Assembly: GCA_021788565.1 (NCBI GenBank)
Contig: JAJYKO010000189.1
Coordinates: 1 to 8,443, forward strand
Reading direction: 5' to 3'
DNA: 8,443 nt
From: Chloroflexota bacterium
GTDB taxonomy: Bacteria > Chloroflexota > UBA6077
Shown here: positions 1 through 6,281 of the stretch, piece after piece
Position numbering within the stretch: position 1 is the first letter of the stretch
Layout of the letters: each line of letters starts with the position of its first letter
Notes under the pieces: generated by a model
Databases searched by the model: none
What the model was told of the DNA's origin: nothing
Seen by the model: only the letters and a program-made list of their open reading frames with translations
Made by a program: the position numbers and the translations under genes

Positions 1-387
1 ACGGCTACCGCGACCGAGCCCCCGGCTACCCAGGTGGCTACCGAACAACCGCTTGCACCAGCAGCGGCCGGCACCGCTGCCCCCGCGGCGGCAACCCCGG
101 CCACTCCCGCATCTCCCGCGGCTGGCTCGGGTTCCGGCACGTCCGCATCTGGCGCCGCGGCAGGAGGCGGCTCCGCGGAGGCCGGCAAGGCCATTTTTGC
201 CAACACCTGTAATTCGTGCCACCCCAATGGGCAGGCCGGAGTTGGTCCCGCGTTGAAGGGCCGCTCACCCGCGGTGATCACCCGAACCGTCAGGAGTGGC
301 AAGGAGATCATGCCGGCCTTCTCCACTGCTCAATTGAGCGACCAGCAGTTGAGCGACATTATCGCCTACATCCAAACGCTTAAGTGA
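1..387 (+). CDS. Monohaem class I cytochrome c, C-terminal part (5' end outside window)
   Basis: The frame is open from base 1, so the N-terminus, including any signal peptide or lipobox, lies outside the window. Numbering from the first codon here, about 58 residues of Ala/Pro/Thr/Gly/Ser-rich linker lead into a cytochrome fold of about 65 residues. The haem attachment motif CNSCH is at residues 70-74 (bases 208-222), and a likely axial Met lies in the IMPAF motif near residue 104. The C-terminal helix DIIAYIQTLK is typical of small cbb3-type/cytochrome c6-like domains. The likely role is one-electron transfer outside the membrane, tethered by the flexible linker. A GTG at 34 falls inside the linker and is unlikely to be the true start. 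The flavoprotein gene begins 45 bp downstream on the same strand, suggesting co-transcription. The haem domain is certain; the electron partner is unknown. Confidence 0.93.
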   Translation, partial: TATATEPPATQVATEQPLAPAAAGTAAPAAATPATPASPAAGSGSGTSASGAAAGGGSAEAGKAIFANTCNSCHPNGQAGVGPALKGRSPAVITRTVRSGKEIMPAFSTAQLSDQQLSDIIAYIQTLK

Positions 388-420
388 TCTCTTCGGACGG
401 TTTCTGCACATCCCGGCGTG

Positions 421-426
421 AGGAGG
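421..426 (+). promoter_or_regulatory. Ribosome binding site deciding the start of the FAD oxidoreductase
   Basis: AGGAGG lies 6 nt before the ATG at 433. An in-frame GTG at 418 sits directly upstream of this site, so it cannot use it. The gene therefore starts at 433. Confidence 0.85.
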
Positions 427-432
427 TGCGAT

Positions 433-1878
433 ATGAGCCTGAGGCTTCGGGACGGCTCACGAGTCGGCGTCGTTGGCGGCGGCCCAGCCGGGTCGCTTTT
501 CGCCTACTTCCTCCTCTCGCTGGCATCGAGGGCCGGCGTGAAGCTGAGTGTGGACATCTACGAGCCGCGCGATTTCACCCGCCCCGGACCGGCCGGATGC
601 AACATGTGCGCGGGCATCGTCTCCGAGTCACTGTCTCAGGTTCTCTCAGGGGAAGGTATTCCCCTTCCACCGGGGTTGGTGCAGAGGACAATCGATTCCT
701 ATGTCTTGCACACCGACAGCGGAAGCGTCCGGATCGACGCTCCTCGGAAGGGGAAAACCACGGCGGCAGTCCAGCGAGGCGGGGGCCCCGCGGGCTGCTT
801 TGAGCTGACGCGCGGCGGCCTAGATAGTCACCTGCTGGCCATGGCTCAAGGACAGGGCGCCAGGGTGATCGCGGACCGCATAAAGGACGCTGGCTGGGAG
901 AATGGCCGCCCTCAGGTGCGGCTTCAGGAGGGGATACAGAGCTACGATTTGTTGGTAGGAGCGATGGGCGTGAACTCCTCCGGCGGGCAACTCCTGGATA
1001 AGTTGGGACTACGCGGCAGGCGGCCCGAGACCACCAGAGCCTACATCGCCGAGGTGAAGTGGGGACGCGACGTCATCAACCAGCGCTTCGGAAGCTCGAT
1101 GCACGTCCTGTTGCTCGATATACCCGGTCTGCGATTCGCGGCCCTCATTCCCAAGGGTGAGTTCCTCACGGTAGTTCTCCTGGGTCGGGAGATCACTCCC
1201 GACCTGATTCGGGCCTTCTTCGCCAACCGTACGGTGACGGACTGCCTTCCCCCCGGCTGGACTGTTGCCGATGCTGCCTGCCACTGCTCGCCCAGGATCA
1301 ACGTTCGGGAAGCCGAGCGTCCCTTCCTGGATCGGGTCGTACTGGTGGGGGACTCCGGCGTAACTCGCCTGTACAAGGATGGTCTTGGCGCCGCCTACCG
1401 TACCGCCATGGCGGCTGCCTCGACGGCCATCCTCCACGGAGTATCAGCGAATGACTTTCGGAAGCACTACTGGCCGACCTATCGCTCTATCGCGCTGGAC
1501 AACCGTTTCGGCTGGCTAATATTCGCCGTCGCGGAGAGGCTCAGGAGGTCAGAACCCCTGATGGGAAGCGTACTCAGGATGGCCGCGCGGGAACAGGCTC
1601 GGGGCGCGCTCGGTGGACGGATAAGTACGGCATTGTGGGACATGTTCACCGGCAGCGCCCCCTATCGGCACATCCTCTTCCAGGCTCTGAATCCCCGACT
1701 CTTGGGCCGCTATCTCTGGGAGAGCGTCACAGCGGCCGGAGGCACCCTGTATGAGCGAGTGATACCCCGATCGCTCGCACGAGTAGGTCGGGAGGAGCCG
1801 CCCCCCAGCGGAGCACTGATGCCATTTCCGGAGGACACGAATCGCAGCTCGGAGAAGGCTTATCTGAGACGGAGTTGA
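433..1878 (+). CDS. FAD-dependent oxidoreductase, geranylgeranyl reductase/FixC-like (COG0644 type)
   Basis: This 481-aa flavoprotein has an N-terminal Rossmann FAD-binding motif (GGGPAG, residues 15-20) and an acidic residue ending the second strand (E44, likely FAD ribose binding). A Cys pair CNMC lies at 56-59. An Arg-rich segment TRGGLD at 126-131 matches the conserved RxxxD region of this superfamily. A second FAD motif, LVGDSG, is at 304-309, followed by YKDGLGAAYRTA at 314-325, which corresponds to the GxG/helix region closing over the flavin. Relatives reduce isoprenoid double bonds (geranylgeranyl reductase) or pass electrons to quinones (FixC/ETF-QO). The substrate here is not determined. 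The C-terminal 120 residues include hydrophobic helices that may contact the membrane, but no clear transmembrane segment. It lies 45 bp after a cytochrome c gene with a perfect ribosome binding site. That makes an electron-transfer role plausible, whereas a lipid-biosynthetic role is not excluded. Confidence 0.85.
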   Translation: MSLRLRDGSRVGVVGGGPAGSLFAYFLLSLASRAGVKLSVDIYEPRDFTRPGPAGCNMCAGIVSESLSQVLSGEGIPLPPGLVQRTIDSYVLHTDSGSVRIDAPRKGKTTAAVQRGGGPAGCFELTRGGLDSHLLAMAQGQGARVIADRIKDAGWENGRPQVRLQEGIQSYDLLVGAMGVNSSGGQLLDKLGLRGRRPETTRAYIAEVKWGRDVINQRFGSSMHVLLLDIPGLRFAALIPKGEFLTVVLLGREITPDLIRAFFANRTVTDCLPPGWTVADAACHCSPRINVREAERPFLDRVVLVGDSGVTRLYKDGLGAAYRTAMAAASTAILHGVSANDFRKHYWPTYRSIALDNRFGWLIFAVAERLRRSEPLMGSVLRMAAREQARGALGGRISTALWDMFTGSAPYRHILFQALNPRLLGRYLWESVTAAGGTLYERVIPRSLARVGREEPPPSGALMPFPEDTNRSSEKAYLRRS

Positions 1879-2156
1879 TGAGACTCAACCTTCTATCGCC
1901 CTACCATGGGTCGGCTGGAACCTCGGTCATAGCCGCTGGCGATGGCTTGCCGGCCAACTGCCAGCGGATCTCAGCGGGAATACCAACCTCTGCTGACCAT
2001 CCCCTAGATATCGGGCCGGCCCCCGAACGGACCGGCTACGGCACTGCCCCTTAAGTTTTCTGAACGACATCCGATGATTCACTTGATGATCGACCTCGGC
2101 CACGACCTGGACGGCGTTGGCTCGAGTGATTTCTAGTTCCGATAGGAGGAGAAGCC
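1879..2156. other. Intergenic spacer with structured DNA, no gene supported
   Basis: This 278-bp spacer lies between two plus-strand genes. It holds one strong hairpin (1933-1967) and a weaker GCCGG/CCGGC inverted repeat near 2015-2035. A 20-codon frame (2074-2136) lacks a ribosome binding site. No convincing -35/-10 pair for the downstream gene was seen. Confidence 0.6.
1933..1967 (+). terminator. Hairpin downstream of the FAD oxidoreductase (possible terminator)
   Basis: A perfect 8-bp stem (CCGCTGGC at 1933-1940 with GCCAGCGG at 1960-1967) encloses a small internal loop and a 4-bp inner stem (TGGC 1943-1946 with GCCA 1953-1956) capped by TTGCCG. It lies 55 bp past the stop codon. No T-run follows, so classic intrinsic termination is doubtful. 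It may instead protect an mRNA 3' end. Confidence 0.4.
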
Positions 2157-2414
2157 GTGCAGAAGTGGGAGTACTGTTTGGTTCGAGGTTTCTGGCTCGG
2201 CGGTGACGCGCACCTGTATATTCAGCAGCCGAGCGTGTGCTACTTCACACTTGATGGCCCCGTGACCGAGCGGGTCGGCGACCGAGTGGATAAGGAGGGC
2301 ACGGCCATCGCAGTGAAGATCGCCCAGCTCGGCGAGGAGGGCTGGGAGGCATGCGGGATGGTGGTTTCCGACCAGCCGACGACCAACACGTTGTTCAAAC
2401 GGCCAAAATCCTAG
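2157..2414 (+). CDS. DUF4177-family small protein
   Basis: This 85-aa protein starts with GTG, preceded by AGGAGG at 2144-2149 with a 7-nt spacer. It opens with KWEYCLV (residues 3-9). Its middle/C-terminal helix IAQLGEEGWEACGMV (55-69) leads to LFKRP (79-83). The order KWEY..V, LGxEGWE, hydrophobic strand, FKRP is the hallmark of DUF4177, a family of small soluble proteins with no assigned biochemical role. No signal peptide or membrane segment is present. The insertion between the first strand and the helix (residues 10-54) is longer than in minimal members. The gene seems to stand alone: a structured spacer precedes it, and it ends 18 bp from the stop of an opposing receiver gene. Family assignment is by motif only, and function is unknown. 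Confidence 0.8.
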   Translation: MQKWEYCLVRGFWLGGDAHLYIQQPSVCYFTLDGPVTERVGDRVDKEGTAIAVKIAQLGEEGWEACGMVVSDQPTTNTLFKRPKS

Positions 2415-2432
2415 CCGGGAGCGGCTTCGCGA

Positions 2433-2816
2433 TCAGTCTGGTGGTTGCCAGTTCTGCAGATGCTGTTCGACCAGGTCGGCGAACTTAAGCACGTCGAAAG
2501 GCTTCTCTATCCAGCCCCTGGCTCCGACCTCGTCGAGCAACTTCTCGTCCTTGGGGAGGGCTGTCAGAAAGACGATCGGCGTTTCCGTTCCAAGCCTGCG
2601 TCTCAGTTCCTTTGCCAGCTTCGAGGTGTCTGTTCTTGGCATGACTACGTCAAGCAACACCAGGTCAACCTTACCCTGCTCAGCTGCCTTCAGCGCCCGT
2701 TCCTTAGTGGGGGCCGTTCTCACCTCGTGCCCCCTATCCTCCAGTATTCCGGCGACCAACGCCAACAGCGGGGGCTCGTCGTCCACAATAAGGATCGTCT
2801 TGCGTGCGTTCTCCAT
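2433..2816 (-). CDS. Stand-alone response regulator receiver domain (CheY-like)
   Basis: This 127-aa protein consists of one REC domain and no output domain. The acidic pair is D12-D13 in ILIVDDE and the phosphoacceptor is D56 in LLDVVMP. The switch Thr is T85 (FLTA) and the invariant Lys is K105 in IEKPF, so all catalytic positions are present. The loop after MP reads RTDTS, so the usual DG pair is missing. The frame is open far upstream, but ATG at 2816 is chosen because it starts just before the first strand and has a GAGGGGG ribosome binding site (2823-2829). It follows wtpC in the same direction after a 179-bp gap and faces the DUF4177 gene tail to tail. No histidine kinase is visible. 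It probably acts as a phosphotransfer intermediate or by protein-protein contact. Any link to the transporter is inference. Confidence 0.93.
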   Translation of the reverse strand: MENARKTILIVDDEPPLLALVAGILEDRGHEVRTAPTKERALKAAEQGKVDLVLLDVVMPRTDTSKLAKELRRRLGTETPIVFLTALPKDEKLLDEVGARGWIEKPFDVLKFADLVEQHLQNWQPPD

Positions 2817-2865
2817 GCAATTCCCCCTCACCCGTCGGACCAAAGAGCGCCAATGACGCGATGGA

Positions 2866-2881
2866 ACCTCTGCGTAGAGGT
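2866..2881. repeat. Small perfect hairpin between wtpC and the receiver gene
   Basis: ACCTCT (2866-2871) and AGAGGT (2876-2881) form a 6-bp stem with a 4-nt loop, in the 179-bp gap upstream of the receiver start. On the plus strand a T-rich stretch follows, but no plus-strand gene leads into it. On the minus strand, where it could end wtpC transcripts, there is no T-run. Its role is uncertain. Confidence 0.3.
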
Positions 2882-2995
2882 CTTCTTTCGGCTTTTCGAC
2901 GGTACCCAAAGTATCCTCATCATCATGCCACCTGATGGATTGGAGCGCAATCGGGAAGTCGAGTGGTGCGACCTCAGTGGATGGCCGAGGGCCAT

Positions 2996-4054
2996 TCAGT
3001 CGTCGGCAACCAGGAGGAGGTTCTTCGGCTCGACTTCGACTCGGACAGCGTCGCCGGTCTGAAGGCCCAGCCTCTCCTGTTCCTGTCGCATCACCAGGGC
3101 GCTGTAGGGGGTACTGCCGCTCAGGTCGATGCGGAAAAGCGGTCCGAGGGGAACAACGCTCTCCACTATGGCTTCCAGGGCGTTGCCGGAGTGTGGTTTT
3201 CCGTTCTGCCGCTCCAGATGAACGTCCTCGGGCCGAAAGACCAGCCACTCCTTGCCTGCCCGGGGCTGTCGCGTGAAGGGGACCCGCAGCGAACCGCCAT
3301 CGCACCGAGCGAGCAGTAGACCGGCCTCGGCGGGCTCCAGCTTCACCGGACGGAGCAGCTGCATTCCAAGAAACCTGGCCACCCACGCGTCGGCCGGCCG
3401 GTCGAACACCTCCCGTGGGGTGCCGATCTGCCGAATACGTCCGCTTTCCATGATCGCGATCCGGTCGCCGAGCATCAGGGCCTCCACTCGGTCGTGGGTG
3501 ACGTAAAGCCCTGTGGCTTTCAGGGTGCGTAGCAGGCGACGGAGTTCCTCCCGAAGCTGCTCACGAGTAGCGGCATCCAACGCGGAGAGTGGTTCGTCGA
3601 AGATGAAGAGGCGGGGATCGATGGCCAGGGCGCGGGCCAACGCAACCCGCTGCTTCTCGCCGCCGCTCAGGGTCGTGGGTCGGCGGCCCACTAGATGGCG
3701 TGCCCCCACCAGCCCCAGTGTCTCCATAACGTGCCGGTCGACCCCTTGCCTGCCCTTGACTCCGAATGCCACGTTCTCCTCCACGCTCATGTGCGGAAAC
3801 AGGGCGTAGTCCTGGAACATGAAGCCCAGGTTTCGCTGTTCGGGCGGGAGCGCCGTGATGTCGATTCCATCCAGCTTGATGCGGCCACCGGTTATCGGGT
3901 GAAAGCCGGCTATCGTCTCCAGAAGGACGGACTTGCCGGCCCCGCTTGGGCCGAGAATGGCAAGAGTCTGGCCCATCTCCAATTCGAAGCTAACGTTCTG
4001 GAGCCGGAACTCGCGAAAAACCACCGATAGCCCTTCGACGGTGAGGTAGGTCAT
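2996..4054 (-). CDS. wtpC: Tungstate/molybdate ABC transporter ATP-binding protein WtpC
   Basis: This 352-aa ATPase powers oxyanion import through WtpB. Motifs appear in order: Walker A GPSGAGKS (35-42), Q-loop Q81, signature LSGGEKQR (129-136), Walker B LFIFDEP (149-155), D-loop SALD (157-160) and switch H187. The C-terminal region (about 230-352) is a TOBE-type regulatory domain, seen in NALEAIVESVVPLGPLFRI and later GDAVRVEVEP. This suits ModC/WtpC/CysA-type importers, where TOBE domains can sense substrate. GTG at 4072 could add six residues. The ATG at 4054 is preferred because it overlaps the wtpB stop in an ATGA arrangement, the usual sign of translational coupling, and because the conserved protein begins there (MTYLTVEGLS). 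Alone it could be any CUT1/MOI-type ATPase; the adjacent WtpA-like protein sets the substrate class. Confidence 0.93.
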   Translation of the reverse strand: MTYLTVEGLSVVFREFRLQNVSFELEMGQTLAILGPSGAGKSVLLETIAGFHPITGGRIKLDGIDITALPPEQRNLGFMFQDYALFPHMSVEENVAFGVKGRQGVDRHVMETLGLVGARHLVGRRPTTLSGGEKQRVALARALAIDPRLFIFDEPLSALDAATREQLREELRRLLRTLKATGLYVTHDRVEALMLGDRIAIMESGRIRQIGTPREVFDRPADAWVARFLGMQLLRPVKLEPAEAGLLLARCDGGSLRVPFTRQPRAGKEWLVFRPEDVHLERQNGKPHSGNALEAIVESVVPLGPLFRIDLSGSTPYSALVMRQEQERLGLQTGDAVRVEVEPKNLLLVADD

Positions 4055-4887
4055 GGCCGGCTGGCCCCCCACACCCTGTCAGCCATGAAGCGCATTACCA
4101 GGAAGGTCGAGAGGCTGACTCCCAGCAACAGTACCGCCACGGCTGAGGACTCCCGCAGCCCGCTCTGCAGGTAGAGGTCGTATATCTTGACCGGCGCGGT
4201 CATGGGATAGTAGGCGAGCACCATTACCGATCCGATCTCGCTGATGGATCGGGCGTAGGCGAGCACCACTCCGGTCCAGATGCCCCGCCGTGCTAGCGGG
4301 AGGTTCACCCGCCAGAGCACTTCGATAGGCGTCGCGCCCAGGGTTCGCGCCACCTTCTCCAGGCGCGGGTCCACGGATTCGAATCCGAGCCGAGCGGAAT
4401 CCACCATGAATGGAACGCTCACGAACATCATGGCCGAGATGATGCCCAGCTCCGAGCCCCAGAACTGTATTCCAAGCGGTTGGGTAGTTGCGCCGATCCA
4501 TCCCTGGCGGCCCAACACGAACAGCAGTGCGATGCCGGCGACCGTGTGCGGAACCGCCAGGGGGAGGTCAATCAATGCCTCGACCACCCTTTTCAGCCGG
4601 CCGGTGCGGCGAGACAGGAGATAAGCCAAAGGGGTACCAAACAGCGCACCTGAGATCGCGGTGATGGCCGCGCACTCCAGGCTCAGCCAGAGAGATGCCT
4701 GCACGTCACTCATGACGGCAACGGTGCTGAGTGTGTCCCACGATTGCGCAGCAGCCATCTGGATCATGGGCAGCAGGATGAAGGCCAGGAGGATTCCGCT
4801 CGGGAACCACAGCAGGGCGAAAAGGGCCCGACTGAAAACGTGTCGGGCCCCGCCTGCTCGGTCTGCTGCTACTGCGCCGCCGGCCAT
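4051..4887 (-). CDS. wtpB: Tungstate/molybdate ABC transporter permease WtpB
   Basis: This 278-aa inner-membrane subunit has about six predicted transmembrane segments (roughly 21-43, 65-91, 103-126, 145-166, 202-225, 248-270). The cytoplasmic EAA loop that docks the ATPase is at 177-203, with KVARTLGA followed by VNLPLARRGI, matching the EAA---G---------I-LP consensus of binding-protein-dependent permeases. LPLAVPHTVAG (108-118) and SISEIGSVMVL (214-224) are typical of the ModB/WtpB/CysT group. The ATG at 4887 overlaps the 3' end of wtpA by 19 bp and no better in-frame start exists nearby, so translation is probably coupled. The stop overlaps the wtpC start by 4 bp. The N-terminal 16 residues are polar and Ala/Gly-rich before the first helix. 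Molybdate versus tungstate preference cannot be read from the permease. Confidence 0.92.
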   Translation of the reverse strand: MAGGAVAADRAGGARHVFSRALFALLWFPSGILLAFILLPMIQMAAAQSWDTLSTVAVMSDVQASLWLSLECAAITAISGALFGTPLAYLLSRRTGRLKRVVEALIDLPLAVPHTVAGIALLFVLGRQGWIGATTQPLGIQFWGSELGIISAMMFVSVPFMVDSARLGFESVDPRLEKVARTLGATPIEVLWRVNLPLARRGIWTGVVLAYARSISEIGSVMVLAYYPMTAPVKIYDLYLQSGLRESSAVAVLLLGVSLSTFLVMRFMADRVWGASRP

Positions 4888-6005
4888 GGCTTGACCATTT
4901 GCTTGATGCCCGCCGGAACGTTGTCGATGCCGCTCGCGATGGGCGGATTAACGACGACGAACCCCTTCTGCTGCATGGTTTGTTGCCCTTGCTGGCCCAG
5001 CAGGTACTGAACCCACTTCTCGGCCTGCTGCGGATGCGGCGCGTCCTGGGGGATGGTGATGGCGTAGATGATCGGGCCGGCCTTGAGCGTGCCGTTCTTC
5101 GTTGTTACTGAGACCTTGGCGTAGTCGCTGGCCAGGCTGGCGTCGCTCAGGTTGATCTGCGCCGGCAGCTTCAGGTACTTGAAGTTGTGCTGTATCGCGT
5201 CTGAGCGGTAGATCGCCAGGTAGTCGATCTGCCCGGCCTCCAGTGCACCGATCAGCTCGGTCTCGGTGTCACGGATGTTCGTCTGGGGAGCGTTCTTCAG
5301 AATCGCTTGAGCCAGACCAGGCTTTTTGTAATAGCTCTCAGCCAGTTGTAGCATCTGCAGCGTCTGATACCCCGAAGGGTCGGTATCCGGGTTGGATCGA
5401 CCGATCTGAACGCCCGGCTGGGCCATCACGTCATACCAGTTGTTGGCGTTGATGGTCGAGGCACCCTTGCTCTTATCAGTGTACACGAAGGTGATGGCGT
5501 TAGCCACGAACCCTGCGTACCAGTTGGCGTCCGCCTTCTGGCTCCCGTGGGCGTACAGCTGCTGTGGGATCACGTTGTAGTCGGCGACGGCAAGGATGTC
5601 AGCTGGCTGGTGCAGCTCCGTGATCTGCTTGGCCATCTTCACGCTGCCACCGAACTGAGCCTGGATCTTGATGTTCGGGTTGGCCTTCTGGTAGCTGGCG
5701 TCGATCTCATTGAACGGACCCGCGAGGGTGCCGGCGCCGTACAGAACCAGGGTCGTGGCCGCGCCCGAGGGGGCGGTCGTCGCCACCGGGGCGGCTGCGG
5801 GGGCTGTGGTGGGCGCCGAGGGGGCAGAGGTGGGAGCCGCCGCGGGCGCAGACGTGGGAGCCGCCGAGGGGGCGGATTTCGCGGGTGCGGCGGTCGGCGT
5901 GGGGCTGGCGGCGGGCGCGCAGCCAGCTAGCAGCGCAAGGAGAAGGGCGAGTACCAATACTGGGGCCATCCGCAACGAGAAACGGGGCAAGGCTATGCTT
6001 CGCAA
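4869..6005 (-). CDS. wtpA: Tungstate/molybdate-binding lipoprotein WtpA
   Basis: This 378-aa extracytoplasmic binding protein has an n-region with Arg residues, a hydrophobic core and the lipobox LAGC (26-29). C29 would be the lipidated residue. An Ala/Pro/Thr/Ser linker (30-83) joins it to the binding fold, which starts at TTLVLYGAGTL (84-94). WtpA-type landmarks follow: GGSVK (119-123), ADILAVADYNVIP (135-147), GRSNPDTDPSGYQ (202-214) and ALEAGQIDYLAIYRSDA (254-270). Archaeal WtpA/ModA proteins bind the oxyanion with extra carboxylate ligands. The acids in DTDPSGY and the TETE segment (247-250) are candidates here, not confirmed. The longer frame reaches an ATG at 6122, but TTG at 6005 is chosen: AAGGAG lies 7 nt upstream and it yields a normal lipoprotein signal peptide, whereas earlier starts put 40-50 polar residues before it. 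Confidence 0.92.
   Translation of the reverse strand: MRSIALPRFSLRMAPVLVLALLLALLAGCAPAASPTPTAAPAKSAPSAAPTSAPAAAPTSAPSAPTTAPAAAPVATTAPSGAATTLVLYGAGTLAGPFNEIDASYQKANPNIKIQAQFGGSVKMAKQITELHQPADILAVADYNVIPQQLYAHGSQKADANWYAGFVANAITFVYTDKSKGASTINANNWYDVMAQPGVQIGRSNPDTDPSGYQTLQMLQLAESYYKKPGLAQAILKNAPQTNIRDTETELIGALEAGQIDYLAIYRSDAIQHNFKYLKLPAQINLSDASLASDYAKVSVTTKNGTLKAGPIIYAITIPQDAPHPQQAEKWVQYLLGQQGQQTMQQKGFVVVNPPIASGIDNVPAGIKQMVKPWPAAQ
5808..5866 (-). repeat. 24-bp tandem repeat encoding the WtpA linker
   Basis: Two copies of a 19-bp core differing at one base (5824-5842 and 5848-5866) lie 24 bp apart, and a more diverged copy precedes them near 5808-5820. They encode the APTSAPAA/APTSAPSA units of the lipoprotein tether. 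In-frame gain or loss of units would change tether length without breaking the protein. Confidence 0.7.
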
Positions 6006-6012
6006 TGGACTG

Positions 6013-6018
6013 CTCCTT
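6013..6018 (-). promoter_or_regulatory. Ribosome binding site supporting the TTG start of wtpA
   Basis: The minus strand reads AAGGAG, 7 nt before TTG at 6005. Part of it pairs with an upstream TCCTT: the arms at 6014-6018 and 6022-6026 form a 5-bp stem with a 3-nt loop. In the mRNA the site may therefore be partly hidden. Confidence 0.75.
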
Positions 6019-6039
6019 CCAAAGGACCCAACTGGCTGC

Positions 6040-6053
6040 CCCCTCAACTGGGG
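6040..6053 (-). promoter_or_regulatory. Leader hairpin and GTCCCC repeats in the wtpA 5' untranslated region
   Basis: In the minus-strand leader, CCCC-AGTTGA-GGGG forms a short hairpin. The hexamer GTCCCC occurs three times (6050-6055, 6064-6069, 6080-6085) at steps of 14 and 16 bp, and the run of G at 6039-6043 could pair with any of them. This could allow alternative leader folds. The leader, about 75 nt, is too short for the known molybdenum-cofactor riboswitch and does not resemble it. Confidence 0.3.
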
Positions 6054-6084
6054 ACACCGAGCCGGGGACATAATGAGACGGGGA

Positions 6085-6118
6085 CGATTGTACCATAACA
6101 ATCGGTACATGGTAATCG
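6085..6118. promoter_or_regulatory. Nested inverted repeats over the wtpABC promoter (candidate operator)
   Basis: A perfect 7-bp dyad CGATTGT-N6-ACAATCG (6085-6104) covers the -10 box. GTACC-N9-GGTAC (6090-6108) is nested in it. A longer imperfect dyad, CGATT-GT-ACCAT with ATGGTAATCG (6085-6096 and 6109-6118), reaches the -35 box. A dimeric regulator bound here would block polymerase. It does not match the Escherichia coli ModE box as I recall it (TATATA half-sites). The binding protein is unknown. Confidence 0.55.
6087..6115 (-). promoter_or_regulatory. Predicted sigma70-type promoter of the wtpABC operon
   Basis: On the minus strand, TTACCA (6115-6110) and TACAAT (6092-6087) are separated by exactly 17 bp. 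They match the -35 and -10 consensus at 4/6 and 5/6 positions. Transcription would start near 6080, giving a leader of about 75 nt before the TTG at 6005. The ATG codons at 6122 and 6110 would then lie upstream of the transcript, and the one at 6071 would sit almost at its end, which supports the TTG start. Confidence 0.55.
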
Positions 6119-6152
6119 ACATGACGCAGGGGCAATGGATGGGGATAGACTA

Positions 6153-6190
6153 ATCCCGCAGCCACGCGGTTCGGAACGTGGCTGCGGGAT
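6153..6190 (-). terminator. Strong hairpin between the split-Soret cytochrome gene and wtpA
   Basis: A perfect 14-bp stem (ATCCCGCAGCCACG at 6153-6166 with its complement at 6177-6190) encloses a 10-nt loop. It lies 92 bp after the minus-strand cytochrome stop and upstream of the wtpA promoter, so it probably separates the two transcripts. There is no T-run on either side, so release may need Rho or the hairpin may act as an mRNA 3' stabiliser. Confidence 0.6.
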
Positions 6191-6281
6191 CCACCTGGCT
6201 ATCATCTGCCGGCGAATGCGATCCGACACTCTCGCGGTGCCAGGACGCGTCGCCGAATGACAAGTGCCTTCTGCTACTTGT

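Noticed and set aside
2074..2136. 20-codon frame before the DUF4177 gene
   Set aside because: No ribosome binding site and too short to judge; noted only as a possible remnant.
2433..3386. Long open frame extending the receiver by 190 residues upstream on the minus strand
   Set aside because: The extension overlaps wtpC antiparallel in frame space, is low-complexity and Arg/Gly/Pro-rich, and a good ATG with a ribosome binding site begins exactly at the receiver domain.
6006..6080. Molybdenum-cofactor riboswitch in the wtpA leader
   Set aside because: The leader is only about 75 nt and shows none of the multi-stem architecture expected of that class.
5710..6153. Plus-strand Ala/Val/Gly-rich open frame opposite the wtpA 5' end
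   Set aside because: It mirrors the repetitive linker of WtpA; its composition arises from the GC-rich repeat and there is no supporting ribosome binding site.
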